This document shows positions 43,629 through 55,792 of a DNA stretch of 64,000 nt, piece by piece. The DNA lies in the NCBI GenBank assembly GCA_021234155.1, contig JAJEKV010000020.1, positions 6,554,563 to 6,618,562 of the forward strand. Reading direction: 5' to 3'. Within the stretch, counting starts at the first letter, position 1. Every line of letters starts with the position of its first letter. A model generated the notes under the pieces. It was not told where the DNA came from. It did not search any database and worked only from the letters and a program-made list of their open reading frames with translations. The DNA is from Isoetes taiwanensis (taxonomy: Eukaryota; Streptophyta; Lycopodiopsida; Isoetales; Isoetaceae). A program made the translations under genes and the position numbers.

Positions 43629-46600
43629 TTGAAGGTCATGTTCTGGAATGCACATGGGCTTACGCAAGCAAAAATAGATGCAGTTGCAGATTTGATTAAG
43701 CAATTTGATGTGGTTATGTTTTATGAAACTTGGGAGCACCAAGCTCGTGCTTTGCCAAGAATTGACAACTTTAATTTGATTGGTTCTGTGTGGAATGTGA
43801 AAACACCAGGTGTAGGCAGAGGGAATGGAGGATTGACAGTTTATGTAAAACCAGTTTTGCAGAACTTTACTTCAGTTGTGAGAGTACAGGAACATAATCA
43901 GAACTTGTGGATAAAGATAAACATGTGTGATAAGGTGGTGTACATGGCTTCATGCTATTATGCACCACTAAATATGAAATTGTATCAGCAGCTTGATCTG
44001 GATAAACAAAACCCATTACATACACTTTGTAAGGATATAACTGAGTTTAGTGAACTCGGTGAAGTAGTGATTGTAGGGGACTTCAATGCTCGGACTAAAG
44101 AAGCTCAATCTGTTATATTTGAGCAGCCAGGAGATGTCTTCTTATCGGAGTATGTAGATATAGATTTCCACAGAACTTCAAATGATCATGTCAGAAATTT
44201 AATGGGTGATTTTCTGCTTGAAATGGGTACAGTATGTGGTCTCAAAATCATGAACGGGATCAATAGGTTTGGAAAATCAGGGGGCTCCATCTGCTTTACT
44301 CCGTTAGGAGAGAGTACCGTACATTATGTGATGTCTCTTAGGAGTTCCCACCTGGTCGCAGATTTTGAAGTGAGCACAAAATTGCCAGAATCCGATCACG
44401 CATATCTAAATGTTACTCTAGAAGGTAATAGTACACAACAAATTAACAAAACATTTAAACCCAAGCTGAAGCTGGATTATACAAAAAGGGAGGCATTTCA
44501 GGAAGCCGTATCTGATAGGCTTGCTCGGGTTACATGGACAGGTCTCCTGGATTTGGATGCTACCTTGCTGGCAGATCTTTTGCTTCACGCTGCAGGGGAC
44601 ACATTTGGGTACACCAAGCAGCAAAAACCAGGGCATCATTGCAATGGTTGGTGGGATGATGATTGTCAGAGGGCCAGGGAAATGCTCCCTAAAGGATGCA
44701 GAACTAAGCCAAAATGGTATAGGGACTTGATCCGGAGCAAAAAACGCACATTTTTGAAGATGAGACAAGAGTCAATAGGGAATTGGTTTCTGCAATACCC
44801 AAAAACGTTCTGGTCCAAGCTACTTATTAAAAATGCGCAAGATAAGGTGAACATGAATGATATGTTGAAGATGATGAAGTCACTTTATCATCAGGATAGA
44901 GCACGATCGATGAGAAAACTCAGCATAGAGGCACCCATTTTCTCGGAAAGAGACGTGGAAGAAGCTCTCCAATTCATGAAAAATGGTAAAGCCTTCGATT
45001 TACAAGAAATGAGCATTGAACCCTTGAAGTGGGGGGGAGTTGATTTGATTCCAGCAGTTACACATCAATTGAATGAAGCGGTTATCAACGGTTTACCACA
45101 AGCTTGGCGAGAAAACAAGGTAATTCCAATCCATAAATCTGGCAGTAAACTAGAAGTTAAGAATTACCGTACAATCATGGTTGGCAGCATGTTCTCAAAG
45201 CTGTTAGGAAGCTTGCTAGAACGAAAATTGAGTCGTTGGGCTGAAGAAAATGGTAAAAGGGCTTCGTCTCAAGCAGGCTTCCGACAGGATGACAGTACTC
45301 TAGATCATGCTCTAACTCTACGAGTTCTTTCAGAAAAAGCCAGAGTACCAAGGAAAGCCCTGTATATGGCTCTCATAGACTTCTCTAAAGCCATCGATAC
45401 AATACCTAGAGATGGTCTAGATGCGAGGATGGAAAAGCTCGGTGTCCCAGACTCTTTATGAAGCTCAGTTGGCTTCTTTGTACGAGGAAGTGATTATAAA
45501 ACTAGGAACCGAAGTATCAGAATTGGTACATAGCAGTATAGGTGTCCGGCAAGGATGCCCTTTGTCACCTACTTTGTTCGGTTTGTATATTGATGAGCTT
45601 GAGGAATGGCTTTGGAGAAGAGGCATGGAGGGCACCCGGCTAGGTAATTTTGTGGTTCAGCCTTTATTATATGCAGATGATGTCCTTCTAGTAGATAGAC
45701 TTGAAGTATTGCAAAGACATTTGGATGTTTTGGCACAATTTTGTGAGGAGAAAAAAATGCAAGTTAATCTTGCGAAATCGAAGGTAATGATATGTGGGAC
45801 GGTGAGTAGACCAGAATTGCTCTATAAAGGGGAGGAAATGGAAATAGTGGATTGCTACAAGTATCTGGGACTAGAATTCTGTTCTAATTACAGGTGGAAG
45901 GAATGTGTGAAGAAAAGGGTTGCTGGGGGGAAAGTGGCTTTGTACAGCATGCTAAGGAAATGCCATAAAGTATGTCTTACAGATTGGAGATTGAAGAAAT
46001 TGTTGTTCAAAACATTGGTTCAAACTGTAGTATCATATGGATCTCCAGTCTGGGGACCGGCTATTCCAAGAGAGAGTTGGGTCCAAATAGAAGTTGTATT
46101 AAAGACATTTCTGATGGAAGAATTGGGAATTAAAAGGCAAACTCCTTATGCAATCATGTTAGCTGAGGCCGGACTTATTCCATTGAAGCTGAGGCCTTGA
46201 ACCAGACCAAAAACTTTGTGAATAGGCTACGTAAACAAGCGGATACCCACATATCCAAGTTGGCTATGAACTTGTCACTTGAATCCGGTTGGTACAAAGA
46301 TGTCGTGGTATGGGCCGAGAAATGGGGGATCACAATGGATAATTGGCCAGATACGGCTATGGGGACAAGAGATTTAGTGCAGACGATGGCTGTGAACAAA
46401 CTGTGGGTTAAACAAGGGTCTCGGATGGATTATTATAGGGGAGAGGTAAATCCGATGGTTGTATACAAAAACCAAGCTTACTTGGAAGCGAAGATACCGA
46501 GATACATTAAACTAGACTATTGCTAGATATAGAACTAGCTCACACCGACTTGGAGTAGAGACAGGACGTTGGGCAAAGATTCCAAGAGAGGACCGTAAAT

Positions 46601-46800
46601 GTTTGTTGTGTGAGTCACATGAAGTGGAAGACGAGACACATGTCTTTCTTCATTGCTCGGCTTATCAACATTTAAGGGATACATTTGATATTGATTTCAG
46701 AAGCTTTCATTCATTATTAGAAACGTCACCAAATGTTTTAGGTGTGTATATGAAAAAGGTAGAATCACATAGATCGTTTTTGTTAACACTGAAACAGTGA
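43629..46800 (+). pseudogene. LINE ORF2: endonuclease and reverse transcriptase, three frameshifts
   Basis: First frame 43629-45461: AP-type endonuclease with WNAHG (Asn7), YETW (Glu33), GDFNA (150-154) and an SDH motif near residue 258, then the RT N-terminal region with SKAIDTIPRDGL. A frameshift near 45450 leads to a second frame with GVRQGCPLSPTLF and LLYADDVLL (catalytic Asp pair). A shift near 46195 continues through the thumb/connection, and one near 46525 reaches the Cys/His end CLLCESHEVEDETHVFLHC, stopping at 46800. All catalytic motifs are present; only the shifts disable it. Family knowledge: nicks target DNA and reverse-transcribes from the nick. Confidence 0.85.
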
Positions 46801-46880
46801 TGTAATCTGCTGCTCCATGACCTCCAAGGTCCAAAAGGGGCATGATTAATAATATTTATTCATTTATTTATTTATTTTTG
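46801..46880 (+). mobile_element. LINE 3' UTR and (ATTT)n tail
   Basis: Short 3' end catgacctccaaggtcc, then ggggcatgattaata and (ATTT)n instead of poly(A). The same signature occurs at 13921-13996. Confidence 0.7.
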
Positions 46881-48000
46881 AATAGATACAGTCAGTATTA
46901 CTTCGTGAGACCTAATCAAAGGTTCCGTCCATGCCATTAGGGTTACATTTCATGTTTAAATGCTCATAGAGCAAGTGATTCAGAAGTGTCTCGTGTAGCT
47001 CTTCTCTTAAGCTCCCATCTTGATGAAGTATACCTGATAAAAAAGCCTCTGCAAGATGTGTTCTTGACCTCTGGCAATGGATTCAGACAATCTCCTCCTA
47101 GTTCCAACTATGATGAAGCCGCTTTAAGTAAAATGTTTTGCAAGAAGAGCTCTTGTGCTGTAGGCTAGTTCTAAAGAAGCTGCCACTGGTATCCCTTTCT
47201 ATGAAACACAACTACAAGAGGAGAAATACTCTGAACATGAAGACGATACGGTATTTCACTTGAACTATATTACATTTGATCAAGTTTCAGATAATAGATT
47301 GCTGCAGACTACTTAAAGCATTGTTGTGCAATGGAAATTTTTTTGTTGAGACCCATAATCATAAACTACGAGTTATGTCTCCAGGTTTTTTCCTTGTTTA
47401 AATATCATTGTTGTGTTGCAAAATTTACTACAATCGATCTTTATTAGTTCTCTCCTCTCTATTTACCCCCTGTTTTTGACATGCATGGCAAAAGGCTACA
47501 AGGGCTGAATGGTGATAAACCGAGAGGCTTCATTGTACCTTTTGACCCTTCATGCATGACCAAGTATATTGCTAGTGTCGTGATTGTTTGGCTGCAGGTA
47601 CCGAACCTCTCCCACCCTTGTCGTTTATTTGCTTCTGTATGTTTGAAATGGGTGTTTATCAAGATGGAATGGGGGCATTTATCTTTGGCAAAAGCCCAAA
47701 GCTGCTGTTATGACATGATCAGAATACTCAGTGCTTAAAGACACGGTCAAATGGTTCTTTCAGTTTATTGCTTTCACAAAATAACAGGTTATTACCACTG
47801 TCTTTTTAATTTGGCTTCTATCTCTGGCTGTACACCAAGCATGAAACAAAACACGCGTCTGATATACATGGTAGTGAATAATTTATCTTTGAACAAAAAT
47901 AGTATTCAAATGTCAGCAAAAATGCATATTGTCTTATTTCAAAAATTATAACAAGATTTGAACTCAAATGTATTTCGAAATGCTTAAAATATGCATAAAA
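46881..48000. other. Spacer without supported feature
   Basis: Short unrelated reading frames only (for example 47481-47738). I see no conserved motif, splice pattern or repeat. Confidence 0.5.
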
Positions 48001-48127
48001 GTTTTTTTTTTTTTGAAGGACGACAAACTCTTATTCAATATTCCAGAAGAAGTACACACATAAATGCAAAGACATGAATAAAATCTCAGCAGACAAAGAT
48101 AATCCACCGAGTGCACCCACCTGTCTA

Positions 48128-50840
48128 TGCATAAGATAAGATACCCAAATATTCCTCAAAAATCAAACGTTTTTTCTCAGGACCAAGCTGAGAGCATAGG
48201 TATGCTTTTACCAATCTGTCTTGCGCCTCGTGAAGAAGTTGGTCGACACTAATTGATAAGCCTTTGAAGATACACATTCGCCTTCTTTTCCAGATAGACC
48301 ACAACAACTAGCCCGAAGCTAAGTGGAAAACCTGAAACTGCAAGCTGTTCCAAGTGGAAGGATAAATGGCAAGAAGCACCTGCTGGCTAGTCAAGGCCAC
48401 ATGGAAGAGAGATAGTAACCATGACCAAACTAGCTGAACTTGGTCACATAGAAAGAAGCAGTGCTCAATACTCTCAACTTGCCGCTTACACAGTGGGCAG
48501 AGTTCTAAAATGCGGGGATAAAACTTATGAACCAACACATTAACCCGCAGACATCTGTGAAGGAGTTGCCACCATAAGATAGAAACTTTGGGATGCAGCA
48601 ATTTATTCCAGACCCAGGACCACATACGCTTCCACTGAGGATGGGGAATATGGAGCTGCCAACCAGCCCGAGGGGAAACAATGTCAACATCAACCAGCTT
48701 TTGATATAACGAATGCACAAGACGTTGTGCATTGACAATTTGGGGACCAATCCAAATAGGCACATCAACTGATTGTGAAGGAGCGTCTGGCAGAATGTCA
48801 GCCAGCTTTTGCCACAGAGCTCTGTCCCATCGAGATGGCATAAACTTAGTCTGAAAAGCATCCCAAGTCAACAAGTGTCCTGCCTCATACCAAGCACCAA
48901 CTGTGAGAATACCATCACACCTCCAACGCCGCTGAGTCAATGGATGTACAGTAGCACACAGAGGCATGTGATTATCACACCTCCAACGCCGCTGAGTCAA
49001 TGGATGTACAGTAGCACACAGAGGCATGTGATTATCCAGAGGAATCCACCAACACAGAGACCCTACCTGTAGACACACACCTGGAGTAATCTTAAATAGC
49101 ACACGAACTGTCTCCCAAGAATCAAGCAGTCCCTTCAAGAAGGGGGAAGCATTCGGATATGGAGAAGCTGATAAAAGAGCCACCAGGGAAGATCTGCCCT
49201 AAGTGTCGGTTTCCCAAAAGGAATACACTGCCCAAGTGCTTGCGCAACCAATCTCATTCCAGGTGAATGTACCATACCCACCAAGTACCGGCAAATGAAC
49301 TTAGATATCATAATTTTACTCTGTAAATGAAAATCAATCATACCTAGACCTCCAACAAATTTTGGTTTGATACATGTGGACCAAGTGACTTTCACAACTA
49401 CACCTGTCTCAGTACCTGCTCAAATGAAGTTACGGACAATTGTGACAACCTCTTGAAACTTTGTTTGTGAGACAAGCACAACAGATGCCATATTCACATG
49501 AGTGTTGCTGAGAACCTGTTTAGCAACTACTATCCGCCCTGCCAGAGAAAGCTTAGCTGTATTCAACCAAAAAAGATGCTTACGCAGGCCTTCCACTATA
49601 ACATCCCATGCATCTGAAGTAGAGATATGTATACCTACAGGAATGCCCAAGAGTTTAGTGGCTTTCCCTTGAGGAAGCACTTTCCACGGATACTCGTAAA
49701 CACAGGGAGGAACATCCACATCCAAAGTCCATAAAGCAGAGCACTTTAGCCATCCAACAAGAACCCCTGATGCCAGGGAGAAAGAGTCCAGCAAAAGCTT
49801 AGCATATTGAAGATTATCATCCTCAGCCACTAGAAAGAGAAATGTATCATCGGCGTACTGATTACACACTTCTTGAGAACCATCCTCCATAGTCAATCTC
49901 TGAATTACGCCATCTTGAGTAGCCGAAGAGAATAGCTGGGACAATACCTCTGCCACAATAGTGAACAATAACGGGGCAAGGGGACATCCTTGTCGAACTC
50001 CTCTACCAAGAGGAAACACAGCCGACGGTTCTCCCTGAAAAAACACAGTAGACCGAGCCGAAAGATGGAGCTTCATAATATCTCTAGTAAACAACTCTCC
50101 AAATCCCAATGTCAGAAGGCATTTTTGTAGGAAATTCCAATTTATACTGTCATAGGCTTTAGCAAAATCCAATTTGAGATGTGCTGACGCTTAAGACGCG
50201 CCCAATACATCCCCTCATAAGCGGCAGCCACATTATCAAGAATACAACGCTTAGGTAAAAAACTTGATTGCGTGAAGGAGATAGACTCTGCCAAGATGTC
50301 TCTCACTTTCTCTGCCAAGGCCTTAGCAAAGATCTTGTACACCGTAGATAACAAAGTTATAGGGCGCCAATCCGAGATAGTTTTAGGCTCTTTGCACTTG
50401 GGAATAAGGGAAATGCAACCAGTGTTGATGATCTTATCCAAGTTCCTGAACTGGCGAAACTCAGAGAAAGCATTGAAGATGTCATCACAAAGCCAAATCC
50501 AATAAGCTTGGAAAAACTCTGCAGGAAAACCATCCAAGCCTGGGCACTTATTCTTCTTTAAAGAGTTTACAGCAGAATGCAAATCATCGACAGTAATAGT
50601 TGATTCCAACTGGACACGCTGCTGTGGGGAAATAATAGGATGGATCTTAGATAAAACTGCCTCATGCATGTCCTCTTGGAAGGGCAGATACTTATCAGCA
50701 AAAAAAGAAGAAAAATGATAAAAAAAGGAACTGGTTTAACTGTGCAGCATCCGAAATTTCAGAGCCATCAGGTAGAAGTAGCGAAAATATAGAGCTTGAC
50801 ACACGTCTTCTCCTTGCCGCCCTAAAGAAGAAGTGAGAGC
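48128..50840 (-). pseudogene. LINE ORF2 reverse transcriptase, decayed
   Basis: In sense order: RAARRRRVSSSIFSLLLPDG (about 50820); NKCPGLDGFPAEFFQAYW and DWRPITLLSTVYKIFAKAL (50669-50142); after a frameshift DFAKAYDSINWNFLQ, GVRQGCPLAPLLF and NQYADDTFLF (50172-49420); then KPKFVGGLGMIDFHL (49395-49135). The zf-RVT end is CPLCKRQVESIEHCFFLCDQV (49183-48308). A final small frame, LWSIWKRRRMCIF, runs to 48125. RT catalytic Asp pairs are visible. Several frameshifts and stops make it inactive. Confidence 0.8.
48914..49033 (-). repeat. Perfect 60-bp in-frame tandem duplication
   Basis: Two identical 60-bp units (starts 48914 and 48974) duplicate 20 residues (CATVHPLTQRRWRCDNHMPL) in the LINE C-terminal region without breaking the frame. 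Confidence 0.95.
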
Positions 50841-50880
50841 ATCTATCTCCCAATTTAAATCAATCCAAACCGGCCTGTAA

Positions 50881-51640
50881 CGCGAGCTTGAGTTATAATT
50901 GGATATGCATCAATTTTGTTAAAAGCCTTTGCCTCTTTATGCTTCTAGTACAAACATTATGTCAGTTATTTGCATGATTAAAGCAAGACTATGTTCTGTT
51001 ACTCCATGATGCCATGTTGAAGGAGGCTCTGAAGTTCTGAATTGGCTATGCTACTATTTCTTATGCTCAAAGATATGATATAAGGTATGAATCTTGCATT
51101 GATCTGTCAGATACATTGCATTATTTGCTCAACAATGTTTACTAGGTAATCATAAAATAAAAACGGGCTTTGTTTCAGGTTTTGCTAGCTCAAACGAAAC
51201 AGAGTTAAATAGAGGGCATTTTACTATGATTCTTGCATGCCTATTATTGCATGCTTTTTGAAATGCGCATGTCTTCATTCTAATTTTTTTCAGTCTTAAT
51301 GTTCGTATTATCCAGTGCATAGTGGGCATGCAGACTTAAGTATCAATGTCCTTTCGCATTTTATGCATAGCTATACAAGGAAAATTATGCTTACTATCAC
51401 CATGGTCTATCATGGTCTATTTAATTTTTTCTTTAGAAACCTATGCCTAAGGGATAATAGACTAAAGGAACAACACGAGTATTTTGAATGCAAGTTCAAT
51501 TTTTTGGATTGATAAGACAGTGGATGGATTGATTTGAAGGCGATCTTTGACACGGGAACTAGGCCTAAGGCATTTTTTTGGGGGGAGAGGCATATTCACT
51601 TACAATCGTGCCATTAAAACCTACTCTTCATACCTCAGCA
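50881..51640. other. AT-rich spacer
   Basis: No gene, RNA or repeat that I can support. Confidence 0.5.
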
Positions 51641-52490
51641 AAGATGGGACTAAGAGAGCTTTAACCCCTTGAATTGGTTCTTTAAAATTAAGTGTAGTTA
51701 TAAGGTCTAAAAAATATATCATGCTTGTCTCCCTGTCAAAGTTAATAAGAATGCAATTACTCATGGTCTATTCTATTCTATTCCTTTGCTCCAATTGGAA
51801 ATCCTACTCATGCTCTAAGATCAAGGTTTTCTCTTAGCTTGTCCTCCATAATGCCCTTTTCAGTAAAACCAACATGATTAAGAGGAACTTTAAATCTATC
51901 CAGAGCTCTATCTGTTCTCTTTGTAGTAACCATAATGAGACTATGCTGCATATTTTCACATGTCTGAGACTACAAAATTTCTGATGTTAGTTATCCCAGA
52001 TTGACCCTAAACTGAATATTCCTGACATTACTAACTGCTCAGTTTTTTCAAACTCAGGATTTTGTTGTTATCTAATGTACTCCAAATAGCCTTATGAATT
52101 GTCTGGAAATATAGATATAATGTGGACTTACAATCACATGATGGAGACTGAGAGTGCTTTAGCCCCTTGAATTCGTTCTTTAAAATTAAGGGTCGTTATA
52201 AGGTTTGAAAAATATATCATGCTTGTCTCCCTGTCAAAAGTAATAAGCATGTTGTTACTCATGGTCTTATCCTTAAGATTCAAAAGCACCTTTTGCTCCA
52301 ACTGGGAATCCTACTCCTGCTCTAAAATCAAAGTTTTCTCTTGGCTTGTCCTCCATAATGCCCTTTTCAGTAATACCAACATGATTAAAAGGAACTTTAA
52401 ATAAATCTATCTAGAGCTCTGTCTGTTCTCTCTGTAGTAACCATGATGAGACTATGTTGCATATTTTCACATGTCTGAGACTGCTGGAAC
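51640..52490 (+). mobile_element. Two tandem copies of a LINE C-terminal fragment
   Basis: About 340-bp segments at 51650-51985 and 52155-52490 are close copies. Both encode the LINE zf-RVT region (KVFSWLVLHNALFS, then ICSLCSN and TMLHIFTCLRL) with frameshifts. They are separated by about 170 bp that still has LINE-like text. Confidence 0.65.
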
Positions 52491-52496
52491 TCTACC

Positions 52497-54370
52497 AGAA
52501 GCTAGGAACACCAATACTGATAACTAGTTAACATCAATGCACCAATATGTGTTGAAGGCCACTGGTAGAGTTGTCCGTAAGGATCAGGAGTCAAAGATGG
52601 TTTTAAGTGGCGTTAGAGTTGAATCTCTCAATATTATGAGGGATCGGATCCACTCTTTATTAGAGCTAGGGCAGCTTTCATTGCTTCTAATGATAAGGCA
52701 AGGCTAGCTGATATTGGTGTTCAACAAAAGAAGGCACAAGCAATTCCATATAATTCTGAAAGGATTTGCTTGCTGATCTAGATTACTATATCAGTACACC
52801 TAAGGGTGTTCAAAAAAGATTATGCTTGTATCTCTGCTCTAGGTTTGCGATGGCTGCCCGTGAGTTGTATAAGGTTAAAAACATAAATTAATCACTTGAA
52901 ACTAATGGTAAATCTGAGTACTTGGTCTACAATGAGAGGAATAGCAAGACTTGGGAAACAACTGTTATAAAATATGACCCGAGTCACTTCAGGCCTGCGA
53001 ATTGGAGTTACGAAGATGATTTTGTCTTAAACTACAAAGAATGTGTTCCTCATCTTCCTGTCAAGGAATCCTGCACCACGGCTGCTGTTCTTGCAAGCAA
53101 TTGTGAATTATAAACCTGAGGTAAGTAAATCTGTAATTGTTGATTTGATGTTCTTTTTCAGTTCTAACATGTTCTTATTTTGCCGGCATGGTTTGGCAGA
53201 ATAACATTTCAAAATGGACTCAAAGCGTGGGCGGGCTTATCAACGTTGGTATTTGCAACAAAAGCAGACATTTTTCTTCTATGATGTGTATGTCTATGAC
53301 AGGTATATATTTAGTACTTATTTAATATTTCTAACACTGATTCTAATAGGTGTTCCAGTTGGTATTGAGGATGCCAAAGTTAATCCCGTTGTTGATTCTT
53401 CAAGTCGCGTCATGATGCAAGCAGAGTAGAATAATAAGTTTGTCATTACAAATCCTTTGTCATTACAAATCCTATCATTTCAACCAGTATTCCAGAAAAT
53501 CCTAGTGAAGATAAGGATTTAGTGGAGTATTAGGCATTTGAGGATTTTTTGAAGGAAAATCCTCAGATTCATAAGTCTTTCACTCAAAATATCGACGTGA
53601 GAAATGTCGGCGAGTATTTAATTTGAAATTTTAGTTTTAGATCTTTGTTAATTTTAGTGTTTAATCTTTGTTTATTTGTTTTCCAGCTGGACATTCTTTT
53701 ATGGGAGCTACTTTCAACAACTGCACATTTGTGCAAGCACCTGATTCTAGTGGAGCTGCAATATAAAAAGGGTATGAAACTTTTGTTTATCTGGTACTGG
53801 TATTAAAATTGTGATCTTAGAAACTGTGATTTGGAACTATAAAGTGGAACTATGAAACCGTGATTTTGGAACTATGAAATGCCCTTTGATCCTATCATTG
53901 ATCATAGAAATCTGTAATTTTTTGATGATCAATGATGAAATGAATTTCTCTAAAAACCAGCATAATCTGTGTGTATTCAGTGTGGAAAAGCAGTGTAATG
54001 TTTCAATGTAATATTTAAAAAAGCAATGTAATGTTTCAGTGTAGTATTGTAAATAGATTTGTCTACACACTGTTAAATGGTATAAAGCCGAAAATTTGAG
54101 GAATTTTGCTTTCCGGTGGTTTACATTTAGATATGGTGTAGGGACAAGTATGAAAGGACATTTTTTGCAAAGATTTTATTTGCTATAAGGATTATTAGGA
54201 AATTCCACCATGAGGGTTTAATATCTAGAGTAGATTGACGCATGTTTATTTGGATCTTAGATTGGTCAGTCAAGGTAAGGTTATTAGACCAGCCGAGTCT
54301 AATAACCAAAAGTGTTAGAAGCTAGGAACACCAATACTGATAACTAGTTAACATCATTGCACCAATATTG
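52497..54370. repeat. 56-bp direct repeat bracketing 1.8 kb
   Basis: agaagctaggaacaccaata and the following bases to caatgcaccaatat occur at 52497-52552 and, with one or two changes, at 54316-54370. They may be edges of a duplication or of an old element; no inverted ends are seen. Confidence 0.6.
52560..53765 (+). pseudogene. Decayed coding-like region, unidentified
   Basis: Short plus-strand stretches read like protein: AAFIASNDKARLADIGVQQKK near 52670, then NWSYEDDFVLNYKECVPHLP and CTTAAVLASNCEL ending near 53113. A donor-like sequence gaggtaagta stands at 53118. Further pieces are GVPVGIEDAKVNPVVDSSS and EDKDLVEY / FLKENPQIHKSF to about 53600. Stops and shifts separate them. I do not recognise the family; it may be a retrogene or transposase relic. 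Confidence 0.3.
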
Positions 54371-55191
54371 ATAACAAAAAAAACAAAGGCTCCCACTTAA
54401 CACATGAGAGTCCGATAAGGTACATTAATATGCATTGATATTGAGTGCTGTTATTTGTTTAATTGTTTCAGTATGTAATATTATTCCAATGGAGACGATA
54501 CATATATGTCATGAGAATCTGATGGCATAATTTTTAAAACAAAAGATTAAGCATATAAACACAACACATGGCCACTTCGGCAAGTCGCGCAGGGCCACCT
54601 GTTTGCCAACCCCTTCAAGATGACCCAACAATACCAATGTATTGATGCTACAAAAAGGAAGATAAAGTTGCACACAAGTTTTTCATGGAATACAAGGTCT
54701 CCTTGCAATATCAACATATGTCAAGAATGAGGTACAAACAAACCACAAAACAGTGTTCAGTCACAAGCAAATTCTAGTCCATTCTACACAACTCTTAAAC
54801 TCCCACGCATGGATGGCTCCGATCTTCGATCACAGCTCTCCAGATCGATCTAAACCGCCCATTGATGATATTTAGCAAGTTAATATGGCCAGGTCAAAAT
54901 CGATAAGTCAACGGGGCTGATGTGGCAAGGAAAGCGCGTTTAAATTTGGACTCAAGTCCGACGTGGAGGTTGAAGAAGACTGGCTGAATTAAATGCAGGG
55001 ATTAAGGTGTTAATTACGATTAGCACGTTTACACGGCAGAAGGAAGCCATTTTCCTGTGTGTTTCGTTTGTTGTGACCCAAAAATTTCCAGGTCCTCAGT
55101 AGCTAGCCGCCCTTGTACCCCCCGTGCCCAATCCCCCATTCTGCTCAAATTTCCATTTTCCTCATGTAAAACACCTTTGAATCCTTGAACC
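54371..55191 (+). promoter_or_regulatory. Upstream region of the MACPF gene
   Basis: Non-coding; presumed to include the promoter and transcription start of the MACPF gene, with no decisive TATA box. Sequence becomes less AT-rich from about 54780, as expected near a plant gene. Confidence 0.35.
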
Positions 55192-55296
55192 ATGGGCATT
55201 CCGACTTATTCAGAACTTTTAGATCATTTGGCGCCCGATTCAGCCGCAGCCCCTGCTGTTTTTCTATGTTGGGCTTCTCCGGTTCTTTTTGCTTAG
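55192..55296 (+). CDS. Candidate upstream ORF in the MACPF 5' leader (34 aa)
   Basis: ATG in a good context (gaaccATGG), MGIPTYSELLDHLAPDS... and a TAG stop at 55294. It lies about 500 bp before the main start. If it is in the leader it could reduce translation of the main frame; whether it is in the mature mRNA is unknown. It is not in frame with the MACPF exon. Confidence 0.3.
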   Translation: MGIPTYSELLDHLAPDSAAAPAVFLCWASPVLFA

Positions 55297-55792
55297 GTTA
55301 TTCTCTCTTGGTATGGACTCTGTTAACTGGTTTTGTGATTTGTAGTTCGTGAGTAGTCATTTTGACTTGAGTGGTCTTGATTCAGTTCGTTCCTGTGGAC
55401 AGAAGCTTGATCTCTGATTGCTTAGAGGTGTAATATCGACAAGCTTCAGGTCTTGCGTATTGTGGGTTATATCCGTTTGTTGCTGAAGACACTTAGGTTA
55501 TTGTAACTCAAGCTCATGTTTTTGACTCCCCATTCTGCATTTAGCCACTGTTCCTGGAGATTGAAACAGTCAATCTTCGCCTTGTTGTTTGACTATATGA
55601 CTTGAACCAGTGCTCAATTGTAATCAATCAGAGTGAAGGAAGCAAAAGTACCCAGTTTGTGAAAGGAAACATCAAACGCAAGCTGTTGGATTTACGACTT
55701 TGTTTCCTTGGCAGCTGAGAAACTTATCTTGGTTGCTGAAATTCAGATTAGATGATAAAAGTGTTTTTGAACCGAAGCAGTTGAAAAGGGGA

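Larger units (their letters stand above)
48001..50880 (-). mobile_element. 5'-truncated minus-strand LINE
   Basis: A T run at 48003-48014 is the poly(A) tail. The minus strand then carries the C-terminal half of a LINE ORF2, and homology fades near 50880, where the endonuclease should begin. It is a different family from the 42.9-46.9 kb LINE, judging by tail type and RT sequence. Confidence 0.8.

Noticed and set aside
47481-47738. 85-aa frame as a gene
   Set aside because: No similarity recognised, no splice or promoter context, and a comparable minus-strand frame overlaps it.
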